From CAZAZQ01 sp964489705 (GTDB lineage: Bacteria > Zixibacteria > MSB-5A5 > GN15 > FEB-12): 64,000 bases of DNA. The stretch spans positions 1-64,000 of the forward strand of contig CAZAZQ010000009.1 of assembly GCA_964489705.1 (NCBI GenBank), read 5' to 3'. The notes beneath the pieces are model-generated. The model made no database searches. It had not been told where the DNA came from and saw only the letters and a program-made list of their open reading frames with translations. The first letter of the stretch is position 1, and each line of letters opens with the position of its first letter. The position numbers were made by a program, and so were the translations under genes. Below, piece after piece: positions 7,422 through 16,089 of this stretch.

Positions 7422-8759
7422 ATGGCTACACGTTCCGCGAAGAAAATGAAATCCTCGTCCCGTTCTTCCCGCATCAAACACCCCCGGAGTATCGTGCGGC
7501 GGAAAGATATCAGCATTCCGATGTCGGTGTTTGGGAATGTGATGAAGCAGTTTGACGCTGCGGCGGACAAACTGAAATTGGAGCCTTCCTTGCGGGAGTT
7601 CATGAAAGTGCCGCGCCAGAGCACCATCGTCAATCTGCCGGTGCAAATGGACGACGGCTCCTTCCGGATGTTTACCGGCTACCGGGTGCAGCATTCGATC
7701 GCCCGCGGACCCGCCAAAGGAGGCATCCGGTACCATCCGGATGTGACCCTGGACGAAGTACAAGCCCTGGCGTCGTGGATGACGTGGAAGTGCGCCGTCG
7801 TAAATATCCCCTTCGGCGGCGGCAAGGGCGGTATTGTGTGCGATCCGTACAAGTTGTCGGTGGGAGAGCTGGAACGCTTGACGCGGCGCTACGTCGCCGA
7901 TATGATGCACGTCTTCGGTCCCGACGTCGACGTTCCCGCTCCCGATGTGGGCACCGGTCCTCAGGTGATGGGATGGTTTATGGATACGTTTTCCATGCGA
8001 GAAGGACACTCGGTGCCGGGGGTGGTGACCGGCAAGCCGATTTCCCTCGGCGGTTCCCGAGGTAGAGCGGAAGCGACGGGCCGGGGCGTTATGATTACCA
8101 CGCGCGAAGCGGCGAAGCATCTCAATCTCTACCTGAGCGGCGCGACAGCGTCGGTGCAGGGGTTCGGCAATGTCGGCTCGGTCTCCGCCAAGCTGTTGCA
8201 TGAGCTGGGAGTCAAGTTCGTCTATGTTTCCGACGTGAACGGTGCGCTCTACAACCCGGACGGTATCGACATCCCTAAACTGATTGAGTACGTCGGCAAG
8301 AAAAAAAGTATCGTCGGTTTCCCCGGCTGCAAGAAAGCCAAGCCGGAGGATGTCTTGTTCGCCGACGTGGATATCCTCATCCCGGCAGCGCTGGAAAACC
8401 AGATTACCCACAAGAACGCCCGCAAGATAAAGTGCAAAATTCTCGCCGAAGGCGCCAACGGACCGACCACACCGGAAGCGGATGCCATCCTGGATAAGAA
8501 AGGTATCCTGGTCATTCCGGATATCCTTTGCAACGCCGGTGGGGTGACGGTTTCGTATTTCGAGTGGGTACAGAACCGTATCGGGTATTTCTGGTCGGAA
8601 GAGGAAGTCAACCGCCGCTTGGAAGAGAAGATGGTAGCGGCTTTCAACGACGTTATGAAAGTAGCGGAGGAGCATAAAGTAAGTATGCGGATTGCCGCCT
8701 TTATGCTGGCGATTACCCGTGTGGCGGAGGTGGTGCGGTTGCGCGGCATTTACGGATAA
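7422..8759 (+). CDS. gdhA: Glutamate dehydrogenase (Glu/Leu/Phe/Val dehydrogenase family)
   Basis: ATG 7422 lies behind an AGAAGGA ribosome site and gives 445 residues. The N-terminus has a short Lys/Arg/Ser-rich extension. The catalytic domain shows KGGIRYHPDV and the active-site lysine stretch NIPFGGGKGGI. The Rossmann domain carries VQGFGNVGS for NAD(P) binding, and the family ends LRGIYG. The enzyme interconverts glutamate and 2-oxoglutarate plus ammonia in the cytoplasm. Glutamate is more likely than a branched-chain substrate given the KGGIRYHP block. The gene starts 30 bases after the glycosylase and may share its transcript. Confidence 0.93.
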   Translation: MATRSAKKMKSSSRSSRIKHPRSIVRRKDISIPMSVFGNVMKQFDAAADKLKLEPSLREFMKVPRQSTIVNLPVQMDDGSFRMFTGYRVQHSIARGPAKGGIRYHPDVTLDEVQALASWMTWKCAVVNIPFGGGKGGIVCDPYKLSVGELERLTRRYVADMMHVFGPDVDVPAPDVGTGPQVMGWFMDTFSMREGHSVPGVVTGKPISLGGSRGRAEATGRGVMITTREAAKHLNLYLSGATASVQGFGNVGSVSAKLLHELGVKFVYVSDVNGALYNPDGIDIPKLIEYVGKKKSIVGFPGCKKAKPEDVLFADVDILIPAALENQITHKNARKIKCKILAEGANGPTTPEADAILDKKGILVIPDILCNAGGVTVSYFEWVQNRIGYFWSEEEVNRRLEEKMVAAFNDVMKVAEEHKVSMRIAAFMLAITRVAEVVRLRGIYG

Positions 8760-9154
8760 GACCGCCACGGTGTAAAATGAGTGTTTTTCACCGTCACTAA
8801 AGAAAAAGAGTGTTCTCGTGGTAGCCCGTCAGGAAAGGATTCCTGACGGCGCAAGGAGGCAAAGCACGTCGAGACAAATAAGTGAGTGTTTACAGCCTTT
8901 CAAAGGCAAAGGAGCGGTGCCGTAACGTTCCGTAAAGAAGGGATTCCTGACGGTGCAAAAAAGAGAAGGCGGAAAGCGCTTAAAGGCGTAGAAAGAGAGA
9001 CTTTCCCTTTGTACGGATAAAGGGAATGAGGCTACGGTTGGGCGTCAGGAAAGGTTTCTTGGCGGCGTCGGAACAAGAGGAAGGTTTTTTAGTAAAGTAA
9101 GAAAATGACCTTCCTTTTTCCTCATGAGGAGATGACAGAAAGGATAGATGACGA
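8760..9154. repeat. Non-coding spacer with three GTCAGGAA-type repeats
   Basis: No ORF here looks genuine. The clearest element is a perfect inverted repeat, CCGTCAGGAA-agga-TTCCTGACGG, at 8826-8849. A half copy, GGATTCCTGACGGTGCAAAA, is at 8941-8960, and a degraded copy beginning GGCGTCAGGAAAGG is at 9041-9054. Near 9084-9115 GGAAGG and CCTTCC arms with a long loop precede a T run; this may be a weak terminator for the dehydrogenase gene. Confidence 0.6.
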
Positions 9155-9784
9155 TTGTTTGGTGGTGATTACATACAACGGGCGATTATTGCGGCACCGG
9201 CGATTCTCTTTGCTCTGACGGTACACGAGTTTTTTCATGCGTGGACGGCGTACAAATTCGGCGACACCACGGCGCGCGACGCCGGACGCCTGACGTTGAA
9301 TCCGCTGGCGCATCTGGACTTTTTCGGAACCATTATGATGTTTGCTTCCGGTTTCCACTTTGGGTGGGCAAAGCCGGTGCCGGTGAACCCGTATCATCTG
9401 CGCAACCCGCGCGTGGCGGATTTTTGGATTTCCGCCGCGGGACCGCTTTCCAATCTCGGCTTGGGGTTCCTTTTTGGGCTTCTCTACCGTTTTGCCGTCA
9501 CCTCGTCGCTCCAGTTGCCGGAGGCGGTGTATGTGCTCTTGTTTTTCTCCGTCATGATAAACGTCTCGCTGGCGTTTTTTAACCTCATTCCCTTGTTTCC
9601 TCTCGACGGCTCCCATATTCTCCGCAGTCTCCTTCCGCTGGAGATGGAAGCGACCCTTCATCAGCTCGATCGAGTGGCGCCGCTCATCTTGATGGTGCTC
9701 ATCATCGTGGGGGGCTTTTGGTATATCTTGGGACCGTTTATCACCTTTTTTGTCCGTCTTTTTTCCGGGGTATCGATCGGGTAA
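9155..9784 (+). CDS. Site-2 protease family membrane metalloprotease (M50)
   Basis: The 209-residue protein is mostly membrane helices. It has the zinc-binding HEFFH motif in the first third and the second active-site motif NLIPLFPLDGS in the last third, the arrangement of M50 site-2 proteases. The short length and lack of PDZ or CBS domains match the minimal family members whose substrates are usually unknown. The start must be TTG 9155, because an in-frame stop lies at 9149-9151 and no ATG follows before the HEFFH helix. An AGGA ribosome site lies 10 bases upstream. Confidence 0.9.
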   Translation: MFGGDYIQRAIIAAPAILFALTVHEFFHAWTAYKFGDTTARDAGRLTLNPLAHLDFFGTIMMFASGFHFGWAKPVPVNPYHLRNPRVADFWISAAGPLSNLGLGFLFGLLYRFAVTSSLQLPEAVYVLLFFSVMINVSLAFFNLIPLFPLDGSHILRSLLPLEMEATLHQLDRVAPLILMVLIIVGGFWYILGPFITFFVRLFSGVSIG

Positions 9785-9870
9785 TTCCTTGTCGGAAAAC
9801 GTGAACGCGTCCCTTTTTGTCTTTTTTTGAAAAAAATATATAAAAAATTTGCCTTCTGCGACAATTTCTC

Positions 9871-9899
9871 TTGACAATCCCCTTTTCGCTTGTTAAAAT
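9871..9899 (+). promoter_or_regulatory. Strong sigma-70-type promoter of the tmc/hmc-like operon
   Basis: A perfect -35 box TTGACA (9871-9876), a 17-base spacer and a -10 box TAAAAT (9894-9899) precede the redox operon by about 70 bases. The expected 5' leader contains a small stem GCCTG/CAGGC. The promoter position rules out the longer tmcD reading that starts at 9890. Confidence 0.8.
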
Positions 9900-9970
9900 A
9901 TTCACAAGCTAATCTGCCTGGGCGAAAGACAGGCACGGAACAGCATTGGAAAAGAGGCTGCTGGGTTGGC

Positions 9971-11227
9971 ATGAAGGACTGGGATTGGTCAGACGGGAGA
10001 AAAGAAATCACCGACATAGGTCGCATGGGAGGGGAATTTCGGGAAGTTCATGAATTCACCGTCAGCCCGAATGGCGAACGTCTCGCCGCCCCCGTGAAAA
10101 AAGAAGACGGCTCTTTTACCGTGTGGGTGAACGGAAAGACATGGGATGAGACGTTTGAGTTGTTGTGGTATCTGCGTTTTACTCCTGATGGGCGTTTGTT
10201 GGCGTTGGTGCGAAGTGAAGACGAGTGGACGGTGGCATTGGACGGTAAGATGTGGCAGGAACGCTTCGAATATGTCTGGAATCCCAAATTCGCCGCAAAA
10301 AGTAACGCTATCGCCGTGATGTACAAGCGGGACAACAGCTACGGAATAGCGCTCGACGGCAAGCCGTGGCAGGAGGGATTCTTGGCGATACGGGATTACT
10401 GTGTCAGTTCCGACGGGAAGAAAACCGCTGCCACCGTTCAGGTAGCGCCCTTGGCGGAAGCGGATGTGTTCGCCTTTTTCGAAGGGGTTTGGTCGGTAGC
10501 GGTTGACGGGAAAGCGTGGGATGCCAAGTTCGTCAATGCGTGGAATCCTGTCTTCAATGCCGACGGAAGTTCCGTTGCCGCCGAGATTCGCACTGATATT
10601 TGCGAATACTCCGTCGCCGTCGATGGCAAGCCGTGGCAGGCAACGTTCGGCTGTGTCTGGGAACCGCTCTTTCGCCCTACCAACGGTGCGGTGATAGCGC
10701 CGGTACGGTTGGAAGGGAATTGGATGTTGGCGGAAAACGGTGCCCCGCTGTGGAAGAAGAAGTACGCTCAGCTTTGGCAGGCGGTGTTCAGCCCCGACGG
10801 CTCTCGTTTGGCGGCGATTGTCTCCCCGACGTTCGGACGCTGGACGATTGCGGTCGATGATGTGCCGTGGAAAAGGACTTTCGGCGATATGGTGCAAGCT
10901 CCCGTTTTCTCTCCGGACAGTAAGCGGGTGGCTGCCGTCGTCAAGGAGAACAATCGCTGGACGATTGCGGTCGACGGCACGGTGTGGGGCGAGGATTTTG
11001 ACATGATATGGCAACCGGTCTTCAATCCCGAAGGGAATCACGTCATCGCCAAGGCGGAAAAGCAGGGGAAGTATGTCGTCGTTGTTGACGGGCGTGTTTC
11101 ACACAAGAGTTACGACAGCTTGTGGGAGCCGGTCTTCAGCCCTGACGGCAAGAAAGTGCTGTTGCGCTACATCGAAAACGGAAAGTACTTCCGGGAAGTG
11201 CTGCCGGTGGAGAAACTGCTGAGGTAG
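9971..11227 (+). CDS. tmcD: TmcD-like tryptophan-rich electron-transfer complex protein
   Basis: The 418-residue protein starts at ATG 9971 with DWDWSDGRKEI, matching the usual TmcD beginning. It consists of about nine tandem segments of roughly 45 residues with the pattern W-x-VAVDGKPW-x(3)-F-x(4)-W-x-PVFSPDG-x(3)-AA, which suggests a beta-propeller with many tryptophans. No signal peptide or membrane helix is seen, so it is probably cytoplasmic. In Desulfovibrio, TmcD belongs to the Tmc transmembrane redox complex that passes electrons from periplasmic cytochrome c3 to the cytoplasm. Its own role is unknown. Here it is the first gene of the operon, 6 bases before the cytochrome b gene. Confidence 0.88.
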   Translation: MKDWDWSDGRKEITDIGRMGGEFREVHEFTVSPNGERLAAPVKKEDGSFTVWVNGKTWDETFELLWYLRFTPDGRLLALVRSEDEWTVALDGKMWQERFEYVWNPKFAAKSNAIAVMYKRDNSYGIALDGKPWQEGFLAIRDYCVSSDGKKTAATVQVAPLAEADVFAFFEGVWSVAVDGKAWDAKFVNAWNPVFNADGSSVAAEIRTDICEYSVAVDGKPWQATFGCVWEPLFRPTNGAVIAPVRLEGNWMLAENGAPLWKKKYAQLWQAVFSPDGSRLAAIVSPTFGRWTIAVDDVPWKRTFGDMVQAPVFSPDSKRVAAVVKENNRWTIAVDGTVWGEDFDMIWQPVFNPEGNHVIAKAEKQGKYVVVVDGRVSHKSYDSLWEPVFSPDGKKVLLRYIENGKYFREVLPVEKLLR

Positions 11228-11233
11228 GAAAGA

Positions 11234-11893
11234 ATGAGCAACGCCGTGTATGAATTTTCTCGTGGTCCGTTGGTGTGGATTGCTTTTGCGGTGTTTATCG
11301 TCGGGAGTATCTATCGGCTGGTTGTCACCTACCGATTGGCAAAGAAGGATAAAGTCGTTCTTCCCTATATGAATCCCAAGTTCGGGCTGCGTTCGATAAT
11401 GCACTGGATTATTCCCTACGGCAGCCGCAACATGAGAATGCGTCCGGCGTTTACCTTTGTCTCTTTTGCCTTTCACTTTTGTTTGCTGGCAACCCCGATT
11501 TTCACCTTAGGACACATCACTCTTTGGCAGGAGTCGTGGGGCATCAGTTGGTGGAGTCTGCCGGATAAGGCAAGCACGATTATGACCATCACGGTGGTCG
11601 TGGTAGGGGTGGTCTTTGTCTTGCGCCGCATCGCCGACCCGGCAGTGCGGTTTGTCACCTCTCTCAAGGATTTTGTGCTGATACTTCTGGTTATCGCTCC
11701 TTTTGTGACCGGTTTGCTGGCGTATTACCAAGCCTTCGACTACCGGACAATTATCACCCTGCATATATGGAGCGGGGTGGTGTGGTTGATGATGATTCCT
11801 TTTACCCGCATTGTGCACATGCTCTTTTTTCCCTTTACCCGCGCCTACATGGGCAGCGAGTTCGGCTTTGTGCGCCATGCCAAAGATTGGTAG
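11234..11893 (+). CDS. HmcE/TmcC-like membrane cytochrome b subunit
   Basis: The 219-residue protein has about five hydrophobic helices and conserved histidines in HW, AFHFC, LGHI, TLHIWSG and RIVHMLF positions suited to binding two haems b, as in NarI-type subunits. HmcE and TmcC of Desulfovibrio have this size and fold; sequence reading alone does not separate the two. It would carry electrons across the inner membrane between periplasmic and cytoplasmic modules. It is followed after 21 bases by the iron-sulphur subunit gene. Confidence 0.85.
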   Translation: MSNAVYEFSRGPLVWIAFAVFIVGSIYRLVVTYRLAKKDKVVLPYMNPKFGLRSIMHWIIPYGSRNMRMRPAFTFVSFAFHFCLLATPIFTLGHITLWQESWGISWWSLPDKASTIMTITVVVVGVVFVLRRIADPAVRFVTSLKDFVLILLVIAPFVTGLLAYYQAFDYRTIITLHIWSGVVWLMMIPFTRIVHMLFFPFTRAYMGSEFGFVRHAKDW

Positions 11894-11914
11894 GAGAACC
11901 TGTGACTGCGAAGG

Positions 11915-13255
11915 ATGACTGCTGCGATGAGTGAGAGAGCCGAAGATAAGGTCGTCGATCCGGGACTGGACGAGTCGATACAAAAGCTGACGCCGGAGCG
12001 TATCGAACAGGTCGTCCGGCGGGTGTTGACGAAAGAAAACGCCGCTCGCCTCAAGGTCTACCTTGATACCTGCGTCCATTGCGGTCTGTGTGCCGAAGCC
12101 TGCCATACCTACCTTTCCCGCGGCAACGATCCGGAGTTCGCTCCGGTCGGCAAAGTGAAAAACACCCTCTGGGAACTGGTCAAGCGGAAAGGAAAAGTGG
12201 ACGGGGAAGCGATTCGGAAGATGGCGCGCATCGCCTTTACCGAATGCGGCGTCTGTCGGCGTTGCAGTATGTACTGTCCCTTCGGCATCGACATCGCTTA
12301 CTTGATTCTCATCGTGCGGCGGATATGCAGCTTGTTGGGGGTAGTGCCGCAGTATCTCCAGGATACCACCAACAGCCATGCCGTGACGCACAACCAGATG
12401 TGGGTGCATCAAGACGAATGGATTGACACCCTCCAATGGCAGGAAGAAGAAGCCCAAGCCGAGATTCCCTCCGCTCGGATTCCGCTGGAGAAAGAAGGGG
12501 CGGAGGTGATGTACTCCGTGATTGCACCGGAGCCGAAGATTTTGGCGCAGTTGCTGGGGAACATGGCGTTGATTATGAAAGTTGCCGGTATCGATTGGAC
12601 GATGCCCGCCACCGACGGCTGGGACAACAGCAACATGGCGATGTATTCCGGCGATTTTGAAATCATGGGACGGGTGGAGCGGCTCCATTGGGAAACGGCG
12701 GCGCGGCTGAAAGTGAAAAAAGTCGTCATGGGTGAGTGCGGCCACGCTTTCCGTGGGGCGGTCTACGACGGTCCCCGCTGGCTGGGCTGGCAGTATCCTC
12801 CTATTCCGATGGTTCACGCCATTGAGTTCTATTATGACCTGCTTGTCAGCGGACGGATAAAAATCAGGGAAAAGTACAAAGAGCACGTAACTGTACATGA
12901 CCCGTGCAATACCGTGCGGGGACGCGGCTTGGGTGACAAGCTCCGATATGTGGTGGATGCGTTGTGCGAAAAGTTTACCGATGTCAACCCTCGCTACGAG
13001 CATAACTACTGCTGTGCGGCGGGAGGCGGGGTCATCAACTGCGGACCGCCGTGGAAGCGCTCGCGGATGTTGACAAACAAAGTCAAGGCGGAGCAGCTTG
13101 CCGCCACCGGGGCTCATATCGTCATCACTCCCTGCCACAACTGTCACAGCGGCATCGAGGACATCATCGGCTTTTACCAGTTGGGAATGCACGTCAAGTT
13201 CATCAACGAAATTCTCGTCGAGACGATGGAAATCCCCGAGGGGTTGAAAGGATAA
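11915..13255 (+). CDS. HmcF/TmcB-like cytoplasmic iron-sulphur (HdrD-type) protein
   Basis: The 446-residue protein has two [4Fe-4S] motifs, CVHCGLCAEACH and CGVCRRCSMYCPFG. Two CCG-type cysteine regions follow: HDPCNTVRGRG with NYCCAAGGG, and a C-terminal ITPCHNCHSG. This is the heterodisulphide-reductase subunit D-like architecture of HmcF and TmcB, which sit on the cytoplasmic face of the complex and are thought to reduce a disulphide-type or thiol acceptor. ATG 11927 is an alternative start. The gene sits 7 bases before the 16-haem cytochrome gene, so expression is probably coupled. Confidence 0.88.
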   Translation: MTAAMSERAEDKVVDPGLDESIQKLTPERIEQVVRRVLTKENAARLKVYLDTCVHCGLCAEACHTYLSRGNDPEFAPVGKVKNTLWELVKRKGKVDGEAIRKMARIAFTECGVCRRCSMYCPFGIDIAYLILIVRRICSLLGVVPQYLQDTTNSHAVTHNQMWVHQDEWIDTLQWQEEEAQAEIPSARIPLEKEGAEVMYSVIAPEPKILAQLLGNMALIMKVAGIDWTMPATDGWDNSNMAMYSGDFEIMGRVERLHWETAARLKVKKVVMGECGHAFRGAVYDGPRWLGWQYPPIPMVHAIEFYYDLLVSGRIKIREKYKEHVTVHDPCNTVRGRGLGDKLRYVVDALCEKFTDVNPRYEHNYCCAAGGGVINCGPPWKRSRMLTNKVKAEQLAATGAHIVITPCHNCHSGIEDIIGFYQLGMHVKFINEILVETMEIPEGLKG

Positions 13256-13262
13256 AGCGGCG

Positions 13263-14852
13263 ATGGCATGGATGGGAAACAATCGACGGCTTTCCGGAAT
13301 ACTTGCGGTGCTTGGCTTTGTTGTTGCCGGGTGGTTCTTGGTGATGTTGGGGTGCAGTCAGGGTGAAGCCGCCAAAGAGCACACCGAACCGCGCTGCGAT
13401 GTGGTTGTCATTGACGGTATGAAGGCGTTCGGTACCTTGGAGCGTCCGGCGGTGATGTTTCCGCATGATGCCCACACGAAAGTTTTGCAAGAGCATGACA
13501 AGGACTGCACGACCTGCCATCTCAAGAAGGACGACGGCAGCCTTGTGCAGAAATTCATGCGGCTGGCCGATTCCACCACGCAGCAGATGCTGGAGCTCTA
13601 CCATACGAACTGCCTCGGCTGTCACAAAGAGATACTGGCGGCAGGTGAGAAAGCCGGACCGGTTGCCTGCGGTGATTGTCATCGACGCACCCCTCAGTAT
13701 CGTTCCGTGCGGGAACCGTTCGGCTTCGACAAGTCGCTCCATTATCGGCACATCAAAGCCAGCGACGAAAAATGCGAGCGCTGTCACCATGTCTACAACG
13801 ATACCACCAAGCAGTTGGTTTACGTCAAGGGCACCGAAAGCTCCTGTCGTGATTGCCACCGGCAGCAGCGGGAAGATAACCGCTCGTCATTCCGGGAAGC
13901 GGCTCATGCTGCCTGCGTTAACTGTCACTGGAAAATTGCCGTCACCCAACCGGCGGACTCGACCGGTCCGTACGTTTGCGAAGGGTGTCACAGCAAAGAG
14001 CGGCAACAAGCTATCGCTGTCATCGCCAAGCCGCCCCGCTTGAAGCGGAATCAGCCGGACTTTGTCTTGCTTGCCGCCGCCGAGAAAGAGCGAAGCGCCA
14101 GCAAGCTCAAGACGGTGCCGTTTTCCCATATCGACCATGAAGAGTATCTTCCCACCTGCCGGGTCTGCCACCATGAATCGCTGAAACGCTGCACCGAGTG
14201 CCATACCCTCGAAGGGAGCCAAGAAGGCAAAGGGGTGACGCTCCAGCAGGCGATGCACGAGATGGTGTCCGACCACAGTTGTATCGGTTGCCACGACACC
14301 AAAAAATTTGCCGTCGGTTGCAACGGCTGCCATGATTTCATGGAGCAGGGGCGCTTGTCGGAGTATGCTTGCTTGACCTGCCATGCAGGACCGGAGCCGG
14401 AGCGGGTGGAAAAAGTCCGCAAGCAGTATACTTCACTGAAGCCGTTCCGACCAAAATCGTCGGTGGCGCGTTTGAGTTTTGCCAAGAAAGATATTCCCGA
14501 CAACGTGGTGATAAAAACGCTGGCGAAAAAGTACGAACCCGCTGTGATGCCTCACAAGAAAATAATCGACAGCCTGCGCGCCATTATCAAGCGAAGCAAT
14601 CTCGCTACTTACTTCCACGTCCGCGAAGATATTGTCTGCCAGGGATGTCATCATCACAGTCCCGTGGGCGCCAAGCCGCCGTTGTGTGAGAGTTGTCACG
14701 GTAAGCCGTTCAACGAAGCGGACCTGTTCAAGCCGGGATTGTACGGCTCATTTCACCGTCAATGTCTGGGGTGTCACCAGAGTATGAAGATTGAAAGGCC
14801 TTCCGATTGTGTCGGCTGCCATGCCAAGAAGAAGACGGAGGCGGAGCTATGA
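13263..14852 (+). CDS. hmcA: HmcA-like 16-haem cytochrome c
   Basis: The 529-residue protein has an N-terminal hydrophobic segment (about 10-30) ending in a lipobox-like MLGC at Cys31. I count exactly sixteen CXXCH motifs: CTTCH, CLGCH, CGDCH, CERCH, CRDCH, CVNCH, CEGCH, CRVCH, CTECH, CIGCH, CNGCH, CLTCH, CQGCH, CESCH, CLGCH and CVGCH. HmcA of Desulfovibrio vulgaris is likewise a 16-haem class III cytochrome of about 545 residues, so length and haem count both fit. A haem-free stretch (about 255 to 290) separates the first seven motifs from the rest. It would accept electrons in the periplasm and pass them to the HmcB-like subunit. Confidence 0.9.
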   Translation: MAWMGNNRRLSGILAVLGFVVAGWFLVMLGCSQGEAAKEHTEPRCDVVVIDGMKAFGTLERPAVMFPHDAHTKVLQEHDKDCTTCHLKKDDGSLVQKFMRLADSTTQQMLELYHTNCLGCHKEILAAGEKAGPVACGDCHRRTPQYRSVREPFGFDKSLHYRHIKASDEKCERCHHVYNDTTKQLVYVKGTESSCRDCHRQQREDNRSSFREAAHAACVNCHWKIAVTQPADSTGPYVCEGCHSKERQQAIAVIAKPPRLKRNQPDFVLLAAAEKERSASKLKTVPFSHIDHEEYLPTCRVCHHESLKRCTECHTLEGSQEGKGVTLQQAMHEMVSDHSCIGCHDTKKFAVGCNGCHDFMEQGRLSEYACLTCHAGPEPERVEKVRKQYTSLKPFRPKSSVARLSFAKKDIPDNVVIKTLAKKYEPAVMPHKKIIDSLRAIIKRSNLATYFHVREDIVCQGCHHHSPVGAKPPLCESCHGKPFNEADLFKPGLYGSFHRQCLGCHQSMKIERPSDCVGCHAKKKTEAEL

Positions 14853-15042
14853 GGCAGGCTGGGCACGAGCAAAGATACGGGTGGAAAATGTCCGGAGTGT
14901 GGTATTGGGAGTGGAACTCCTCATCGGTCCCAAGCGCGATAAATTTCCCCCCGCAAGCGGTGGGGTACCTCGGGCTGAGAGGACGAAAAGCAGCCAGTCA
15001 AGTCCAAAGGGAGTGTTCTCAACACTCTCGAAGGAGTGAGCG
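14853..15042 (+). repeat. Intra-operon spacer with two hairpins
   Basis: The 190-base gap between the hmcA- and hmcB-like genes is the only long spacer in the operon. It holds CCCCCCGC-aa-GCGGTGGG (14947-14964), a member of a dispersed palindrome family also seen near 33645 and 62229. It also holds GAGTGTT-ctc-AACACTC (15011-15027) just before the ribosome site of the next gene. Neither is followed by a T run, so read-through is expected. Confidence 0.6.
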
Positions 15043-16089
15043 ATGAGTACGTCACGAAGGAAATTTCTCAAGTGGGTGGCAGGAGCTGGCGCTGCGGCGG
15101 CGGTGCCGAAAAAAAGCCTGGCGCATGAGCACTTCACCGGCTACCCGGACAGCTATGGCGTTCTCCACGATACGACCTTGTGTATCGGCTGCCGCTCCTG
15201 CGAAGCGGCATGTAATGAGGTGAATAATCTCCCTCCCCCCGAAAAGCCGTTCGACGACAAGTCGGTCTTTGAACACAAGCGGCGCACCGACGACAAAGCC
15301 TTCACCGTCGTCAATCGCTACGACGTGCATGATTATGACCGTTCTCCCGTTTTCCGCAAGCAGCAGTGCAATCATTGCTTGGAACCGGCGTGTGCCTCGG
15401 CATGTTTTGTCGGCGCGTTTACCAAGACGCCGGAAGGGGCGGTGGTGTATGATCCGTCGGTGTGCGTCGGGTGCCGCTATTGCATTATGGCGTGTCCGTT
15501 CAATATACCGGCGTATGAGTATCACGAAGCCCTTACCCCGCGAGTGATGAAGTGCACCATGTGCTATCCCCGCCTGAAAGAGGGGAAACTTCCGGCGTGC
15601 GTGGAAGCCTGCCCGATGGAGGCGCTTACGTTCGGCAAGCGGGAAGATTTGATAGCCATTGCCCGTGAGCGCATACGCAAATATCCCCATCGTTATATTG
15701 ACCACATTTACGGGGAGCAGGAAATGGGCGGCACCAGTTGGCTCTATATTACGGGGGCTCCTTTTGAAGATATCGGCTTGCGCACCGATCTCGGCGTGAC
15801 CCCGGCGCCGGAGTTGACGTCGGGAGCCTTGTCGTTGGTGCCGATGGTCATCGGGATGTGGCCGGTTCTGCTGGGTGGGATTTACGTCATTACCAAGCGC
15901 AAAGAGAAAATCGCCCAGCTTGAGAAAACCTCCGCTGTTGAAGAAGCGCTTGCCAAAGCCAAGGCGGAAGCGGAAGCCAAGCTCCAGGCGGAGAAAGAAA
16001 AAGCCAAAAAGGAAAAAGAGCTGGCGATTGAAAAAGCGGTGAAAAAAGCGCTGGAAGAAGCCTCCAAGAAAGGAGGGGAAAGCTCATGA
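15043..16089 (+). CDS. hmcB: HmcB-like periplasmic [4Fe-4S] ferredoxin subunit
   Basis: The 348-residue protein begins with a twin-arginine signal, SRRKFLK, so it is exported folded. Four cysteine clusters follow: CIGCRSCEAAC, CNHCLEPACASAC, CVGCRYCIMACPF and CTMCYPRLKEGKLPACVEACP, enough for four [4Fe-4S] clusters as in HmcB, DmsB and NrfC. A transmembrane anchor lies near 262-282. It is followed by a tail of about 60 residues made of Ala, Glu and Lys that should form a charged helix, probably on the cytoplasmic side. The role is electron relay between the multihaem cytochrome and the NrfD-type membrane subunit, whose gene overlaps this one by 4 bases. An AAGGAG ribosome site precedes ATG 15043. 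Confidence 0.9.
   Translation: MSTSRRKFLKWVAGAGAAAAVPKKSLAHEHFTGYPDSYGVLHDTTLCIGCRSCEAACNEVNNLPPPEKPFDDKSVFEHKRRTDDKAFTVVNRYDVHDYDRSPVFRKQQCNHCLEPACASACFVGAFTKTPEGAVVYDPSVCVGCRYCIMACPFNIPAYEYHEALTPRVMKCTMCYPRLKEGKLPACVEACPMEALTFGKREDLIAIARERIRKYPHRYIDHIYGEQEMGGTSWLYITGAPFEDIGLRTDLGVTPAPELTSGALSLVPMVIGMWPVLLGGIYVITKRKEKIAQLEKTSAVEEALAKAKAEAEAKLQAEKEKAKKEKELAIEKAVKKALEEASKKGGESS

Noticed and set aside
8760..9154. A structured non-coding RNA or riboswitch
   Set aside because: Hairpin-forming repeats are present, but I recognise no riboswitch core, and the spacing to the next gene's start gives no expression-platform hairpin.
9890..9970. N-terminal extension of the TmcD-like protein from TTG 9890
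   Set aside because: The start would lie inside the promoter between the -35 and -10 boxes, and the extra residues do not match the TmcD family start.
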